Of a stretch of DNA of 6,342 nucleotides, positions 1 through 6,291 are shown in pieces. The stretch lies in NCBI GenBank assembly GCA_040226215.1, contig JAVKFF010000141.1:1-6342 (forward strand). The letters run 5' to 3'. Position 1 is the stretch's first letter. Each line of letters opens with the position of its first letter. The DNA comes from JAVKFF01 sp040226215 (GTDB lineage Bacteria; Pseudomonadota; Alphaproteobacteria; DSM-16000; Inquilinaceae). A program made the position numbers and the translations under genes. Below the pieces are notes generated by a model. That model did no database searches. It was not told where the DNA came from and worked only from the letters and a program-made list of their open reading frames with translations.

Positions 1-101
1 TGGTTGCCGTCGCGGCGCCAGGCGGCATAGGGCCCGGTGGGCAGCGGCACCGGGGGCAGCGTCAGCCCCAGTTCGGCGAGGCGATCGGCGAGTTTGGCCA
101 T
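1..101 (-). CDS. RidA/YjgF-family protein, N-terminal part (cut by window edge)
   Basis: Only the first 33 codons and two bases of codon 34 are present; the gene runs off the left edge. The visible protein begins MAKLADRLAELGLTLPP and continues through a Pro-rich turn to PTGPYAAWRRDGN. This pattern (short amphipathic helix, 'LGL.LP', a Pro-rich turn, then the first beta strand ending in 'GN') is what I remember from the RidA/YjgF/YER057c/UK114 subgroup of about 150 residues. RidA proteins are small cytosolic trimers. The archetype hydrolyses reactive enamine/imine intermediates, but many paralogues in catabolic operons have unknown substrates. The ATG lies 4 bp after the hyuB-like stop codon and has a GGAG ribosome site 7 nt upstream, so it is probably co-transcribed and translationally coupled. 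The catalytic Arg and the trimer-interface residues lie outside the window, so activity cannot be judged. The family call rests on the N-terminus alone. Confidence 0.72.
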   Translation of the reverse strand, partial: MAKLADRLAELGLTLPPVPLPTGPYAAWRRDGN

Positions 102-105
102 GGCG

Positions 106-2142
106 CTACTCCGCCGCGGCGCGTTGTTCGGCCGCCAGCGCGTCGATCGCCGCCGCCAGCCGCGCGCGCACCGCAGCCGGATCGTCGATCACCCGCCGCT
201 CGCGCTTGGCCGCCTTGTCGAACAGCAGCGGCACCACGTCGCGGAAGATGCGCTGCCGCCTGTCCTGCCGCACCGCAAGCGGCAGGCGGGCGAGCTGGCC
301 GTTCAGGGCGGACATCAACTCGTCGGTAAAGGCCTCGTCCCACTGCGCCCGCTCCGGCCCGACATCGAAGATCATCTCGTTGGGCTCCTCGACGATCGGC
401 CGCTGGCGACGCAGCCAGCCGGTCTTCTCCTCGTCGACCGCGTCGCCGGCGATGGCGACGCCGTAGTCCCGCTCCGCCGCCTCGGGGCTGACGAAGCCGT
501 AGCGCAGATCCTCCAGCACCCTTGCCGGATCGCGCAGGAACGGGTCGCCATAGCCGCCGCCGCCGGGGGTGAGGAAGGAGATCGTCTCGCCCTCCTCCAG
601 GAACACCATGTCGATCTTGCCGAGTTCCTCCTCGGCTGCGGTGCCGATGTTCCTCACCACCCGCATGTTGGCGCCGGGCTTGCCGCCGGCCATGCCCCAG
701 GGCCGGAAGTAGAAGCGCTCCAGTCCGCGACCCAGCACGGCGCTGCCGCCCTGTGTCACCCGGAAGGTGAAGCGCAGGCCCAGGCCGCCGCGCCAGCGCC
801 CGGGACCGGCAGAGTCCCGGTTCAGCCCGTAGGCCAAAATGTCGACGCCGGCCTCCAGCTCGCTCTTCTCCGCCGGCGTGTTGCGGATGGTCGACAGCGA
901 TCCGTCGACGCCGTCATAGCCGTCGCTGCCGTAGCGCGCGCCGGAGCCGACGATGATCGAGTTGACCACCAGCACGTTGCGCTTGCCGGTGCGCTTGTCG
1001 TACTCGGCAAGCACCACCGGCACCATGGCGCCGCCGCTCGGCGTCGGCACGTCGTGCGGCACCGCCTTGGCGAAGGCGCCGGTGACCGCGTCGTTCAGGC
1101 GGTAGGCCGAGGCCGCGCGCACGCCGGTCGCCGCCGGGAACTCGGGATCGAGGATGGTGCCCTTGCGCGTCGTCACCGTGACATGGTCGAAGACGCCGCC
1201 ATTCATCGGCACCGTCGGGTCGTGGGTGGTGATGAAGTGCAGGATGCGCACGGTCAGCCAGGCATGGCGCGTGCCCATGGTCGGCACGTTGTAGGCGGAG
1301 GCCACCTGCGGGTCGGTGTCCTGGTAGTCGAGATGGATGGTGCCGTCCCTGACCGTCATCTCCACCTTGAAGCGCACCGGCACCGGCGTCACCGCGTCGT
1401 CGTCCATGAAGTCCCAGAAGTCGTAGACGCCGTCGGGGATGCGCCTGAGCACCGCGCGGGCTTTCAGCGAGGCGTAGGCCAGCAGGTCGTCCTGGACCTG
1501 CAGCACGGTTTCCAGCCCGTGCTGTTCGATCATGTCGGCGATCCGGCGCGCACCCGTCTCCAGCGCCGCCAGCATCGCCTTCAGGTCCTGCTCGTTCAGG
1601 TCGGGGGTGCGCACATTGGCCCGGTAGATCTTCAGGATGTCCTGATTGATCCTGCCGCCCCGCACGAACTTCATCGGCGGGATCAGCAGACCCTCCTGGA
1701 AGATCTCCGAATTGGTCGGCGAGATGCTGGACGGCACCTTGCCGCCGACATCGGTGGAATGGATGAAGTCGTAGCCGTAGCAGACCAGCTGCCCGTCGTG
1801 GAAATAGGGCCGGATCAGCGTCAGGTCGGGCGTGTGGCTGACCAGGCCCGCACACATATAGGGGTGGTTGGTCAGCAGGATGTCGCCTTCCTCCAGCGGC
1901 TCGCCCAAGGCGTCGAGCGCCGGTTTGATGTTATAGTCCAGGAGCGCAGAGCCGTAGTTGCGCGGATTGCCGAAGAAGCGGCCGTCGCGGGCCACCAGGC
2001 CAACGGCGAAATCCACCGCCTCCTTCACGTAGAGCGAGCGGCCGGTACGCTTCAGAGTCAGCGCCATCTCCTCCGCCGCCGCGGCGACCTTGGTGTTGAG
2101 GATCTCGAGGGTGACGGGATCGATCTTCATCGGGGTCGACAT
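106..2142 (-). CDS. hyuB: Hydantoinase B/oxoprolinase (HyuB) family subunit
   Basis: This 678-residue protein is the predicted catalytic partner of the HyuA-like protein encoded just upstream. The family includes N-methylhydantoinase, 5-oxoprolinase, caprolactamase and acetone/acetophenone carboxylase subunits. They act in the cytosol on a carbonyl activated by the ATP-using partner. Visible family marks are DPVTLEILNTK (8-18) near the start; NHPYMCAGLVSHTPD (92-106); HSTDVGGK (128-135) followed by TNSEIFQEGLLIPP (143-156); MNGGVFD (313-319); PGRWRGGLGLR (447-457); RPWGMAGGKPG (480-490); and PGGGGYGDPF (526-535). The usual homology ends near residue 561. About 117 residues follow, longer than the 520-590-residue form I regard as typical. 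The ATG at 2142 has a strong GGAGAGGA ribosome site and lies 20 bp after the hyuA stop. A second ATG at codon 5 is possible but less well placed. The stop is TAG. Family is certain; substrate is not. Confidence 0.93.
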   Translation of the reverse strand: MSTPMKIDPVTLEILNTKVAAAAEEMALTLKRTGRSLYVKEAVDFAVGLVARDGRFFGNPRNYGSALLDYNIKPALDALGEPLEEGDILLTNHPYMCAGLVSHTPDLTLIRPYFHDGQLVCYGYDFIHSTDVGGKVPSSISPTNSEIFQEGLLIPPMKFVRGGRINQDILKIYRANVRTPDLNEQDLKAMLAALETGARRIADMIEQHGLETVLQVQDDLLAYASLKARAVLRRIPDGVYDFWDFMDDDAVTPVPVRFKVEMTVRDGTIHLDYQDTDPQVASAYNVPTMGTRHAWLTVRILHFITTHDPTVPMNGGVFDHVTVTTRKGTILDPEFPAATGVRAASAYRLNDAVTGAFAKAVPHDVPTPSGGAMVPVVLAEYDKRTGKRNVLVVNSIIVGSGARYGSDGYDGVDGSLSTIRNTPAEKSELEAGVDILAYGLNRDSAGPGRWRGGLGLRFTFRVTQGGSAVLGRGLERFYFRPWGMAGGKPGANMRVVRNIGTAAEEELGKIDMVFLEEGETISFLTPGGGGYGDPFLRDPARVLEDLRYGFVSPEAAERDYGVAIAGDAVDEEKTGWLRRQRPIVEEPNEMIFDVGPERAQWDEAFTDELMSALNGQLARLPLAVRQDRRQRIFRDVVPLLFDKAAKRERRVIDDPAAVRARLAAAIDALAAEQRAAAE
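109..112 (-). promoter_or_regulatory. Ribosome binding site for the RidA-like gene
   Basis: On the minus strand GGAG is followed by 7 nt and then the ATG at 101-99. The site overlaps the last codons and stop region of the upstream hyuB-like gene. It supports the chosen start and suggests that ribosomes finishing hyuB can re-initiate here. Confidence 0.55.
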
Positions 2143-2147
2143 GGGTG

Positions 2148-2155
2148 TCCTCTCC
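2148..2155 (-). promoter_or_regulatory. Ribosome binding site for hyuB
   Basis: GGAGAGGA on the minus strand ends 5 nt before the ATG at 2142-2140. It fills much of the 20-bp gap after the hyuA stop. It favours the first ATG over the in-frame ATG four codons later. Confidence 0.65.
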
Positions 2156-2162
2156 GGGCCGC

Positions 2163-4241
2163 TCAGGCGGCGCGCGCGGTCGTGTGGGTCAGGTGCAGGC
2201 AGCCGAGCCGGTCGGTCGCCAGGTGCCAGCCCTCGGGCACCCAGATGGTGCTGTCCTCCTGCTCGACGATGGCCGGTCCGGCGAGGTCGATCTCCGCCGG
2301 CAGGGCGCGGCGGTCGTAGACCTCCGCCTCCACCCAGCGCCCGTCGCCGTCATAGACCCGTCGCCGGCCCAGGGTGGCGAGCGCGCCGCCGGCGGCGAGT
2401 CGCGGCAGGGCCACCGGCGGCGCCTTGCCGTTGACGCGCAGCCTGAGCGTGGTGATGTCGACCGGGTTGTCCTCGTGGCGAAAGGCGTAGAGCCGCTCGT
2501 GCTCGCGATGGAACAGCTCCGCCAGCGCGCTGCCGTCGCCGCTGCGCCAGACCGCCTCAGGAATGGCGATGGTCAGCACGAAGGCGGTGCGCGGGTACTG
2601 CATGTCGGCGGTCACCGACAGCGTGACCTCGCCCACCAGACTGCCTTCGCCCTCGATCCAGCCGCGGGCCTGCGCCTCCAGGCCCCCCAGCACCTCGGCC
2701 ACGCGCGCGCCGGCTTCCGGGTCCTGGCCCAGGGTCAGGCGCTGGGACTGGGCGAAGTCGCGGCGGATGTCGGCCAGCACCGCGCCCATGGCGCAGAAGG
2801 TGCCGGGCGAGGGCGGCACGACGATGCGGCCGAGCTTGCCCTCGCCGGCCAGCAGGGCGGCATGGGTCGGTCCGGCGCCACCGAAGGGCATCAGCGTGAA
2901 CGCCTTGGGGTCGAGGCCGCGCTGCGCCATGCCCTTGGAGACCTCCGTCGCCATGCGCGCCGTGGCGATCCTCAGCGCCGCCATCGCCGTGTCGGCGCCG
3001 AGGTCCTTGCCCTCCAGACCGATGCGCCGGCCGAGCGCCGCCAGGGCCGCCACCGCCGCCTCGCGGTCGATGCGCATGCGCCCGCCCAGGAAGTGGTCGG
3101 GGTCGAGCAGGCCCAGCGCCACGTAGCAGTCCGTCACCGTCGGGCGGGTGCCGCCGCGGCCGTAGCAGACCGGCCCCGGGTCGGCCCCGGCGCTCTCCGG
3201 CCCCACCTTCAGCACGCCCTGCTCGTCGACCCAGATGATCGAGCCGCCGCCGGCACCGATCGCCCAGACATCGACCACCGGCAGGATGATCGGCAGGTCG
3301 CCCAGCCGGGTCTCCGTGGCGAATTCCGGGTGGCCGTTCTGGATGATGGCGATGTCGCTCGAGGTGCCGCCCATGTCGAGGGTGACGAGGTGGGAGAGCT
3401 TGAGTTCCTGCGCCAGGCGCGAGGCCGCCACCACGCCGGAGGCAGGGCCCGAGAGCAGCGTGTCGACCGGCCGCTCGCGCGCCGTGTCGATGCTGACCGT
3501 GCCGCCGTTCGAGGTGCTGATGAACAAGGGCGCGGTCACGCCCCCGGCGCGCAGGCGCTCGGAGAGATGGCTGAAATAGCGCTCCATCAGCGGCTGCACG
3601 AAGCCGTTGAGGGCGGTGACCAGCGTGCGCTCATATTCCCTGATCTCCGGCCACAGCGCCGCCGAGGCGGTGACCAGGATGCCCGGCAGGCGGCGCTGCA
3701 GGTTGTCGCTCAGTTCCCGTTCCAGCGCCGGATGGGCGTAGGAGTTCAGGATCACCACGCCGACCGCCTCGACGCCGGCCGCCCGGATGCGCTCGGCAAT
3801 CTCCTCCACCGCCGCCTCGTCGGGCCGCGCCAGCACGGTTCCGTCGGGCCGCAGGCGGGCATCGATCTCGAAGACCTGGTCGCGCGGGATCAGCGGCGGC
3901 TGCTTGGGATGCTTGTAGGAGAAGGTGTTGGGCAGGCCGCCGCGGGCCAGTTCCATGGTGTCGCCGAAGCCCCGGGAGATGACGAGGCCCACCTTGCCGC
4001 CGCGTTTCTGCAGAACGGCGTTGAGTGCGATGGTCGTGCCATGCACCACGAGTTCGATGTCGTCGGCCGTGCGGCCGGCGCGGTCGAGAAGGGCGGCAAG
4101 GCCCTGCGTTACGGCGGTCGCCGGGTCGTCCGGCACGCTCGGCTCCTTGTAGTAGACGAGGGAGCCCGTCCCCCGATCCGCCAGAACGAAGTCGGTGAAC
4201 GTCCCGCCCACGTCGATGCCGATCCTGCACTGCCCTGTCAT
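2163..4241 (-). CDS. hyuA: Hydantoinase A/oxoprolinase (HyuA) family ATP-binding subunit
   Basis: This 692-residue protein is a full-length HyuA-family subunit, close to the usual length of about 690. Members have an actin/Hsp70-like ATPase fold and use ATP to activate the carbonyl of a cyclic amide or ketone for the HyuB partner. The N-terminal domain (about 5-185) opens with the phosphate loop DVGGTFTDF (10-18), followed by VHGTTIALNAVLQKRGG (66-82). The central domain (about 203-495) carries SGPASGV (264-270), the second phosphate motif LDMGGTSSDIA (288-298), GAGGGSI (329-335), VGPESAGADPGPVCYG (346-361), PTVTD (367-371) and FGGAGPTHA (453-461). The C-terminal domain (about 510-685) is more divergent: around 547-557 it reads MQYPRTAFVLT where I expect a form like 'RYxGQxxEL'. 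The ATG at 4241 gives the motif its normal distance from the start. The ribosome site is weak (GGGGAAAG, 9 nt upstream). No signal peptide is seen, so it is cytosolic. Substrate is unknown. Confidence 0.95.
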   Translation of the reverse strand: MTGQCRIGIDVGGTFTDFVLADRGTGSLVYYKEPSVPDDPATAVTQGLAALLDRAGRTADDIELVVHGTTIALNAVLQKRGGKVGLVISRGFGDTMELARGGLPNTFSYKHPKQPPLIPRDQVFEIDARLRPDGTVLARPDEAAVEEIAERIRAAGVEAVGVVILNSYAHPALERELSDNLQRRLPGILVTASAALWPEIREYERTLVTALNGFVQPLMERYFSHLSERLRAGGVTAPLFISTSNGGTVSIDTARERPVDTLLSGPASGVVAASRLAQELKLSHLVTLDMGGTSSDIAIIQNGHPEFATETRLGDLPIILPVVDVWAIGAGGGSIIWVDEQGVLKVGPESAGADPGPVCYGRGGTRPTVTDCYVALGLLDPDHFLGGRMRIDREAAVAALAALGRRIGLEGKDLGADTAMAALRIATARMATEVSKGMAQRGLDPKAFTLMPFGGAGPTHAALLAGEGKLGRIVVPPSPGTFCAMGAVLADIRRDFAQSQRLTLGQDPEAGARVAEVLGGLEAQARGWIEGEGSLVGEVTLSVTADMQYPRTAFVLTIAIPEAVWRSGDGSALAELFHREHERLYAFRHEDNPVDITTLRLRVNGKAPPVALPRLAAGGALATLGRRRVYDGDGRWVEAEVYDRRALPAEIDLAGPAIVEQEDSTIWVPEGWHLATDRLGCLHLTHTTARAA

Positions 4242-4262
4242 CGAACCCGTCTTTCCCCAGCC

Positions 4263-4286
4263 ATTGCCGTTGTCGTTGTCACTGTC
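4263..4286. repeat. Four imperfect hexamers in the dppC-hyuA spacer
   Basis: The plus strand reads ATTGCC-GTTGTC-GTTGTC-ACTGTC. Two units are identical and the outer two each differ from them at two positions. On the coding strand this is an A- and C-rich stretch (GACAGT GACAAC GACAAC GGCAAT) ending 21 nt before the hyuA ATG. The adjacent spacer also has a very short palindrome (TCGGC-G-GCCGA) right after the dppC stop codon, with no U-run, so it is not a convincing terminator. The repeat may be a chance low-complexity stretch or an unstructured leader that helps ribosome access. Confidence 0.35.
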
Positions 4287-4301
4287 GTCTCGGCCGCCGA
4301 T

Positions 4302-5297
4302 CTAGCGCAGGCGCGGGTTGAGCGCGTCGCGCAGCCAGTCGCCGAGCAGGTTGATGGCCAGCGCCAGCATCACCAGCGCCGCGCTCGGGAACACCGAGAG
4401 CCACCATTCGCCCGAGAAGAGATAGTCGTTGCCGTCGCGGATCAGCATGCCGAGCGACGGCTCGGTCACCGGCATGCCGACGCCGAGAAAGCTCAGGGTC
4501 GCCTCGGTGATGATCGCGAAGGCGAGGTTGATCGTGGCGATCACCAGCACCGGCCCCATGATGTTGGGCAGGATGTGCCGCGCCATGATGGCGAGAGGCG
4601 AGCGGCCGATCAGCCGGGCGGCGGCGACGTATTCCAGCTGCCGCACCACCATGGTCGAGCCGCGCACGGTGCGGGCGTACTGCACCCAGTTGGAGATGCC
4701 GATGGCGAAGATCAGCACCGGCACGGCAAGCGCGCCGCGTTCGGAGGCAGGCACCGCCGTCTCCGCGATGCCGCCGATCAAGAGCGCGATCAGGATGGCC
4801 GGAAAGGTGAGCTGGATGTCGGCGATGCGCATCAAGAGGCTGTCAAGCCAGCCGCCGACATAACCGGCGACGATGCCGATCGAGACGCCGATCGCCATCG
4901 ACAGCAGCACCGAGCCGAAGCCGACGATGAGCGAAATGCGCGTGCCGTAGAGGATGCCCGAGAGCACGCCCGCCCCTTGCGCGTCGGTGCCGAGCAGGAA
5001 GCGCGGATCGCCGCCCTCCTCCCAGACCGGCGGCAGCAGATTGTCCATGATCGACAGCGTGCGCAGGTCGTAGGGGTTGGTGGGCGCGATCCAGGGCGCC
5101 AGTGCCGCCGCCGCGAAGAAGACGATAACGATGAGCGCCGAGACGATGGCGACCGGATTGCGCCGGAAGCTGTGGGCGAGGTCGCTGGCCCAGGCCTCGG
5201 CCAGCCGCGCCCGCCAGCCGGTCCGCCGGGCCGCCGTGAAGGCCTCGATGGCGGCGGCCTCGAGACCGCCCTCCCCGCCTGCACGGTCGCTAGGCAT
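4302..5297 (-). CDS. ABC transporter permease, DppC/OppC type
   Basis: This 331-residue inner-membrane protein is the second channel subunit of a peptide/opine/nickel-class ABC importer. After a hydrophilic N-terminus (1-45) come SFRRNP and a first membrane span (about 49-70). The family signature LGTDAQGAGVLSGILYGTR is at 102-120. Further hydrophobic spans lie near 120-145, 157-178, 190-207, 246-270 and 298-320. The EAA loop that contacts the ATPase is EYVAAARLIGRSPLAIMARH (222-241), followed by ILPN. Also typical are EATLSFLGVG (265-274) and the C-terminal LLGDWLRDALNPRLR. I chose the ATG at 5297 because GGGAGG sits 5 nt upstream; a TTG five codons earlier would bury that site. With this start the gene overlaps the dppB-type stop by 8 bp, so translation is probably coupled. 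The usual 'GRD' before VLS is 'GAG' here. Transporter class is clear; the substrate could be a peptide, glutathione-like compound or another small amide. Confidence 0.93.
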   Translation of the reverse strand: MPSDRAGGEGGLEAAAIEAFTAARRTGWRARLAEAWASDLAHSFRRNPVAIVSALIVIVFFAAAALAPWIAPTNPYDLRTLSIMDNLLPPVWEEGGDPRFLLGTDAQGAGVLSGILYGTRISLIVGFGSVLLSMAIGVSIGIVAGYVGGWLDSLLMRIADIQLTFPAILIALLIGGIAETAVPASERGALAVPVLIFAIGISNWVQYARTVRGSTMVVRQLEYVAAARLIGRSPLAIMARHILPNIMGPVLVIATINLAFAIITEATLSFLGVGMPVTEPSLGMLIRDGNDYLFSGEWWLSVFPSAALVMLALAINLLGDWLRDALNPRLR

Positions 5298-6291
5298 TGG
5301 CGCCTCCCGCAACGGCTGGTCCCGACCGGTCGCCGCGCAGACGCGGATCGACCACCAGGTAGAGCAGGTCGACGACGAAGTTGATCAGCACGAAGATCAC
5401 CGCCACCACCATCAGGAAGGCGGTCATCACCGGCACGTCGACCGCCCCTACCGACTGGATGAACAGCAGGCCCATGCCCGGCCACTGGAACACCGTCTCG
5501 GTGACGATGGCGAAGGCGATCAGCGTGCCGATCTGCAGGCCGATCACCGTGATCACCGGGATCATCGTGTTCTTCAGCGCGTGGCCGAAATCGATCGACC
5601 GGCGCCTGAGCCCACGGGCCCGGGCGAACTTGATGAAGTCGGCGCGCAGCACCTCCAGCATCTCCGCGCGCACCAGGCGCATGATCAAGGTCAGCTGCAC
5701 CAGCGCCAGGGAGAAGGCCGGCATCAGGATCGACTGCCAGCCGCTGAGGCTGAGGAGCCCCGTGGTCCAGCCGCCGAGATCGACCGTCTCGCCGCGGCCG
5801 TAGGAGGGCAGCCAGCCGAGATTGACCGAGAAGATGTGGATCAGTTGCACGCCGATCACGAAGGTCGGGATCGACACGCCGACCAGCGAGGCGGTGAGGA
5901 AGAGCCGGCTCAGCCAGGACCGAGGGTGGAGCGCGGTGAAGACGCCGAGCGGGATGCCCAGCGCGATGGCCATCAGCGAGGCGACCAGCGCCAGTTCGAA
6001 GGTCGCCGGAAAGCGCTCGCCGATCATCTCCACCACCGGCCTGGAGGTGGCGTAGGAGAGGCCGAAATCCCCGGACAGCGCCCGCGCTATGTAGTCGAGA
6101 TACCGCACCAGGAAGGGTTCGTTCAGGCCGAGCGCCTCGGCCAGCCTCGCGCGGTCGGCCGGATCGACGTCGAGGCCGAGATAGGCGGCGACGGGGTCGC
6201 CGATGAACTGCACCAGCGAGAAGCTGATCAGGCCGACGATCAGCATGACGATCGCCGCGTGGATCAGCCGTCGCAGGAAGAATGCCAGCAT
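5290..6291 (-). CDS. ABC transporter permease, DppB/OppB type
   Basis: This 333-residue inner-membrane protein is the first channel subunit of a peptide/opine/nickel-class importer and pairs with the DppC-type protein that follows. It starts MLAFFLRRLIHAAIV, the usual N-terminus of this family, with span one at about 9-30 followed by IGDPVAAYLGL. A periplasmic region (about 31-95) contains the common pattern ALGLNEPFLVRYLDYI (53-68) and GDFGLSY (74-80). Other spans lie near 97-120, 130-157, 187-205, 244-266 and 288-313. The cytoplasmic EAA loop is about 209-245, with FIKFARARGL at 219-228 and NTMIP at 241-245. TETVFQWPGMG (264-274) and YLVVDPRLRG (311-320) are family signatures. From memory, GWLPSYGRGETVDLGGW (159-175) resembles a subgroup frequent in Rhizobiales and Burkholderiales. 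The ribosome site is weak (GGA, 6 nt upstream), and the frame stays open to the window edge, so the start rests on the family N-terminus. The stop is TAG. Confidence 0.94.
   Translation of the reverse strand: MLAFFLRRLIHAAIVMLIVGLISFSLVQFIGDPVAAYLGLDVDPADRARLAEALGLNEPFLVRYLDYIARALSGDFGLSYATSRPVVEMIGERFPATFELALVASLMAIALGIPLGVFTALHPRSWLSRLFLTASLVGVSIPTFVIGVQLIHIFSVNLGWLPSYGRGETVDLGGWTTGLLSLSGWQSILMPAFSLALVQLTLIMRLVRAEMLEVLRADFIKFARARGLRRRSIDFGHALKNTMIPVITVIGLQIGTLIAFAIVTETVFQWPGMGLLFIQSVGAVDVPVMTAFLMVVAVIFVLINFVVDLLYLVVDPRLRGDRSGPAVAGGANA
5303..5308 (-). promoter_or_regulatory. Strong ribosome binding site that fixes the dppC-type start
   Basis: GGGAGG on the minus strand lies 5 nt upstream of the ATG at 5297-5295, inside the 3' end of the dppB-type gene. 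It identifies the ATG rather than the upstream TTG (5312-5310) as the start. Confidence 0.75.

Noticed and set aside
914..1855. A 313-codon minus-strand frame inside hyuB
   Set aside because: It is a frame-shifted shadow of the HyuB protein, with Gly/Arg/Ala/Pro-rich composition and no motif.
37..2319. A 760-codon open frame on the plus strand opposite hyuB
   Set aside because: Same codon-register effect as the other long antisense frame. Its product is Arg/His/Ala-rich without recognisable domains, and the opposite strand encodes a complete HyuB protein.
106..4241. Assignment of the HyuAB pair as acetone/acetophenone carboxylase or as 5-oxoprolinase specifically
   Set aside because: No third carboxylase subunit is visible, and the two proteins are separate, unlike the fused eukaryotic-type oxoprolinase. 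Sequence alone cannot choose among hydantoinase, oxoprolinase, caprolactamase-like and carboxylase activities, so only the family is named.
4238..4264. A possible 8-codon leader peptide (MAGERRVR) whose TGA overlaps the hyuA ATG as ATGA
   Set aside because: It has no ribosome site, and an ORF this short is expected by chance. The ATGA overlap is suggestive but not enough for a call.
4291..4303. Possible terminator hairpin after the DppC-type stop (TCGGC-G-GCCGA)
   Set aside because: The usable stem is about 4 bp with a 3-nt loop and is not followed by a U-run, so it should not end transcription.
5298..5312. Upstream TTG start for the DppC-type permease
   Set aside because: The strong GGGAGG site lies between the TTG and the ATG at 5297 and fits the ATG. 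The five extra residues match nothing typical.
2145..5384. A 1079-codon open frame on the plus strand opposite hyuA and the DppC-type gene
   Set aside because: Its codons lie in register with the sense codons, middle base opposite middle base. In that register antisense stops need sense TTA, CTA or TCA codons, which are very rare in GC-rich DNA. The translation is a low-complexity mix rich in R, H, D, A and G with no fold or motif, while the minus-strand proteins have full family signatures.
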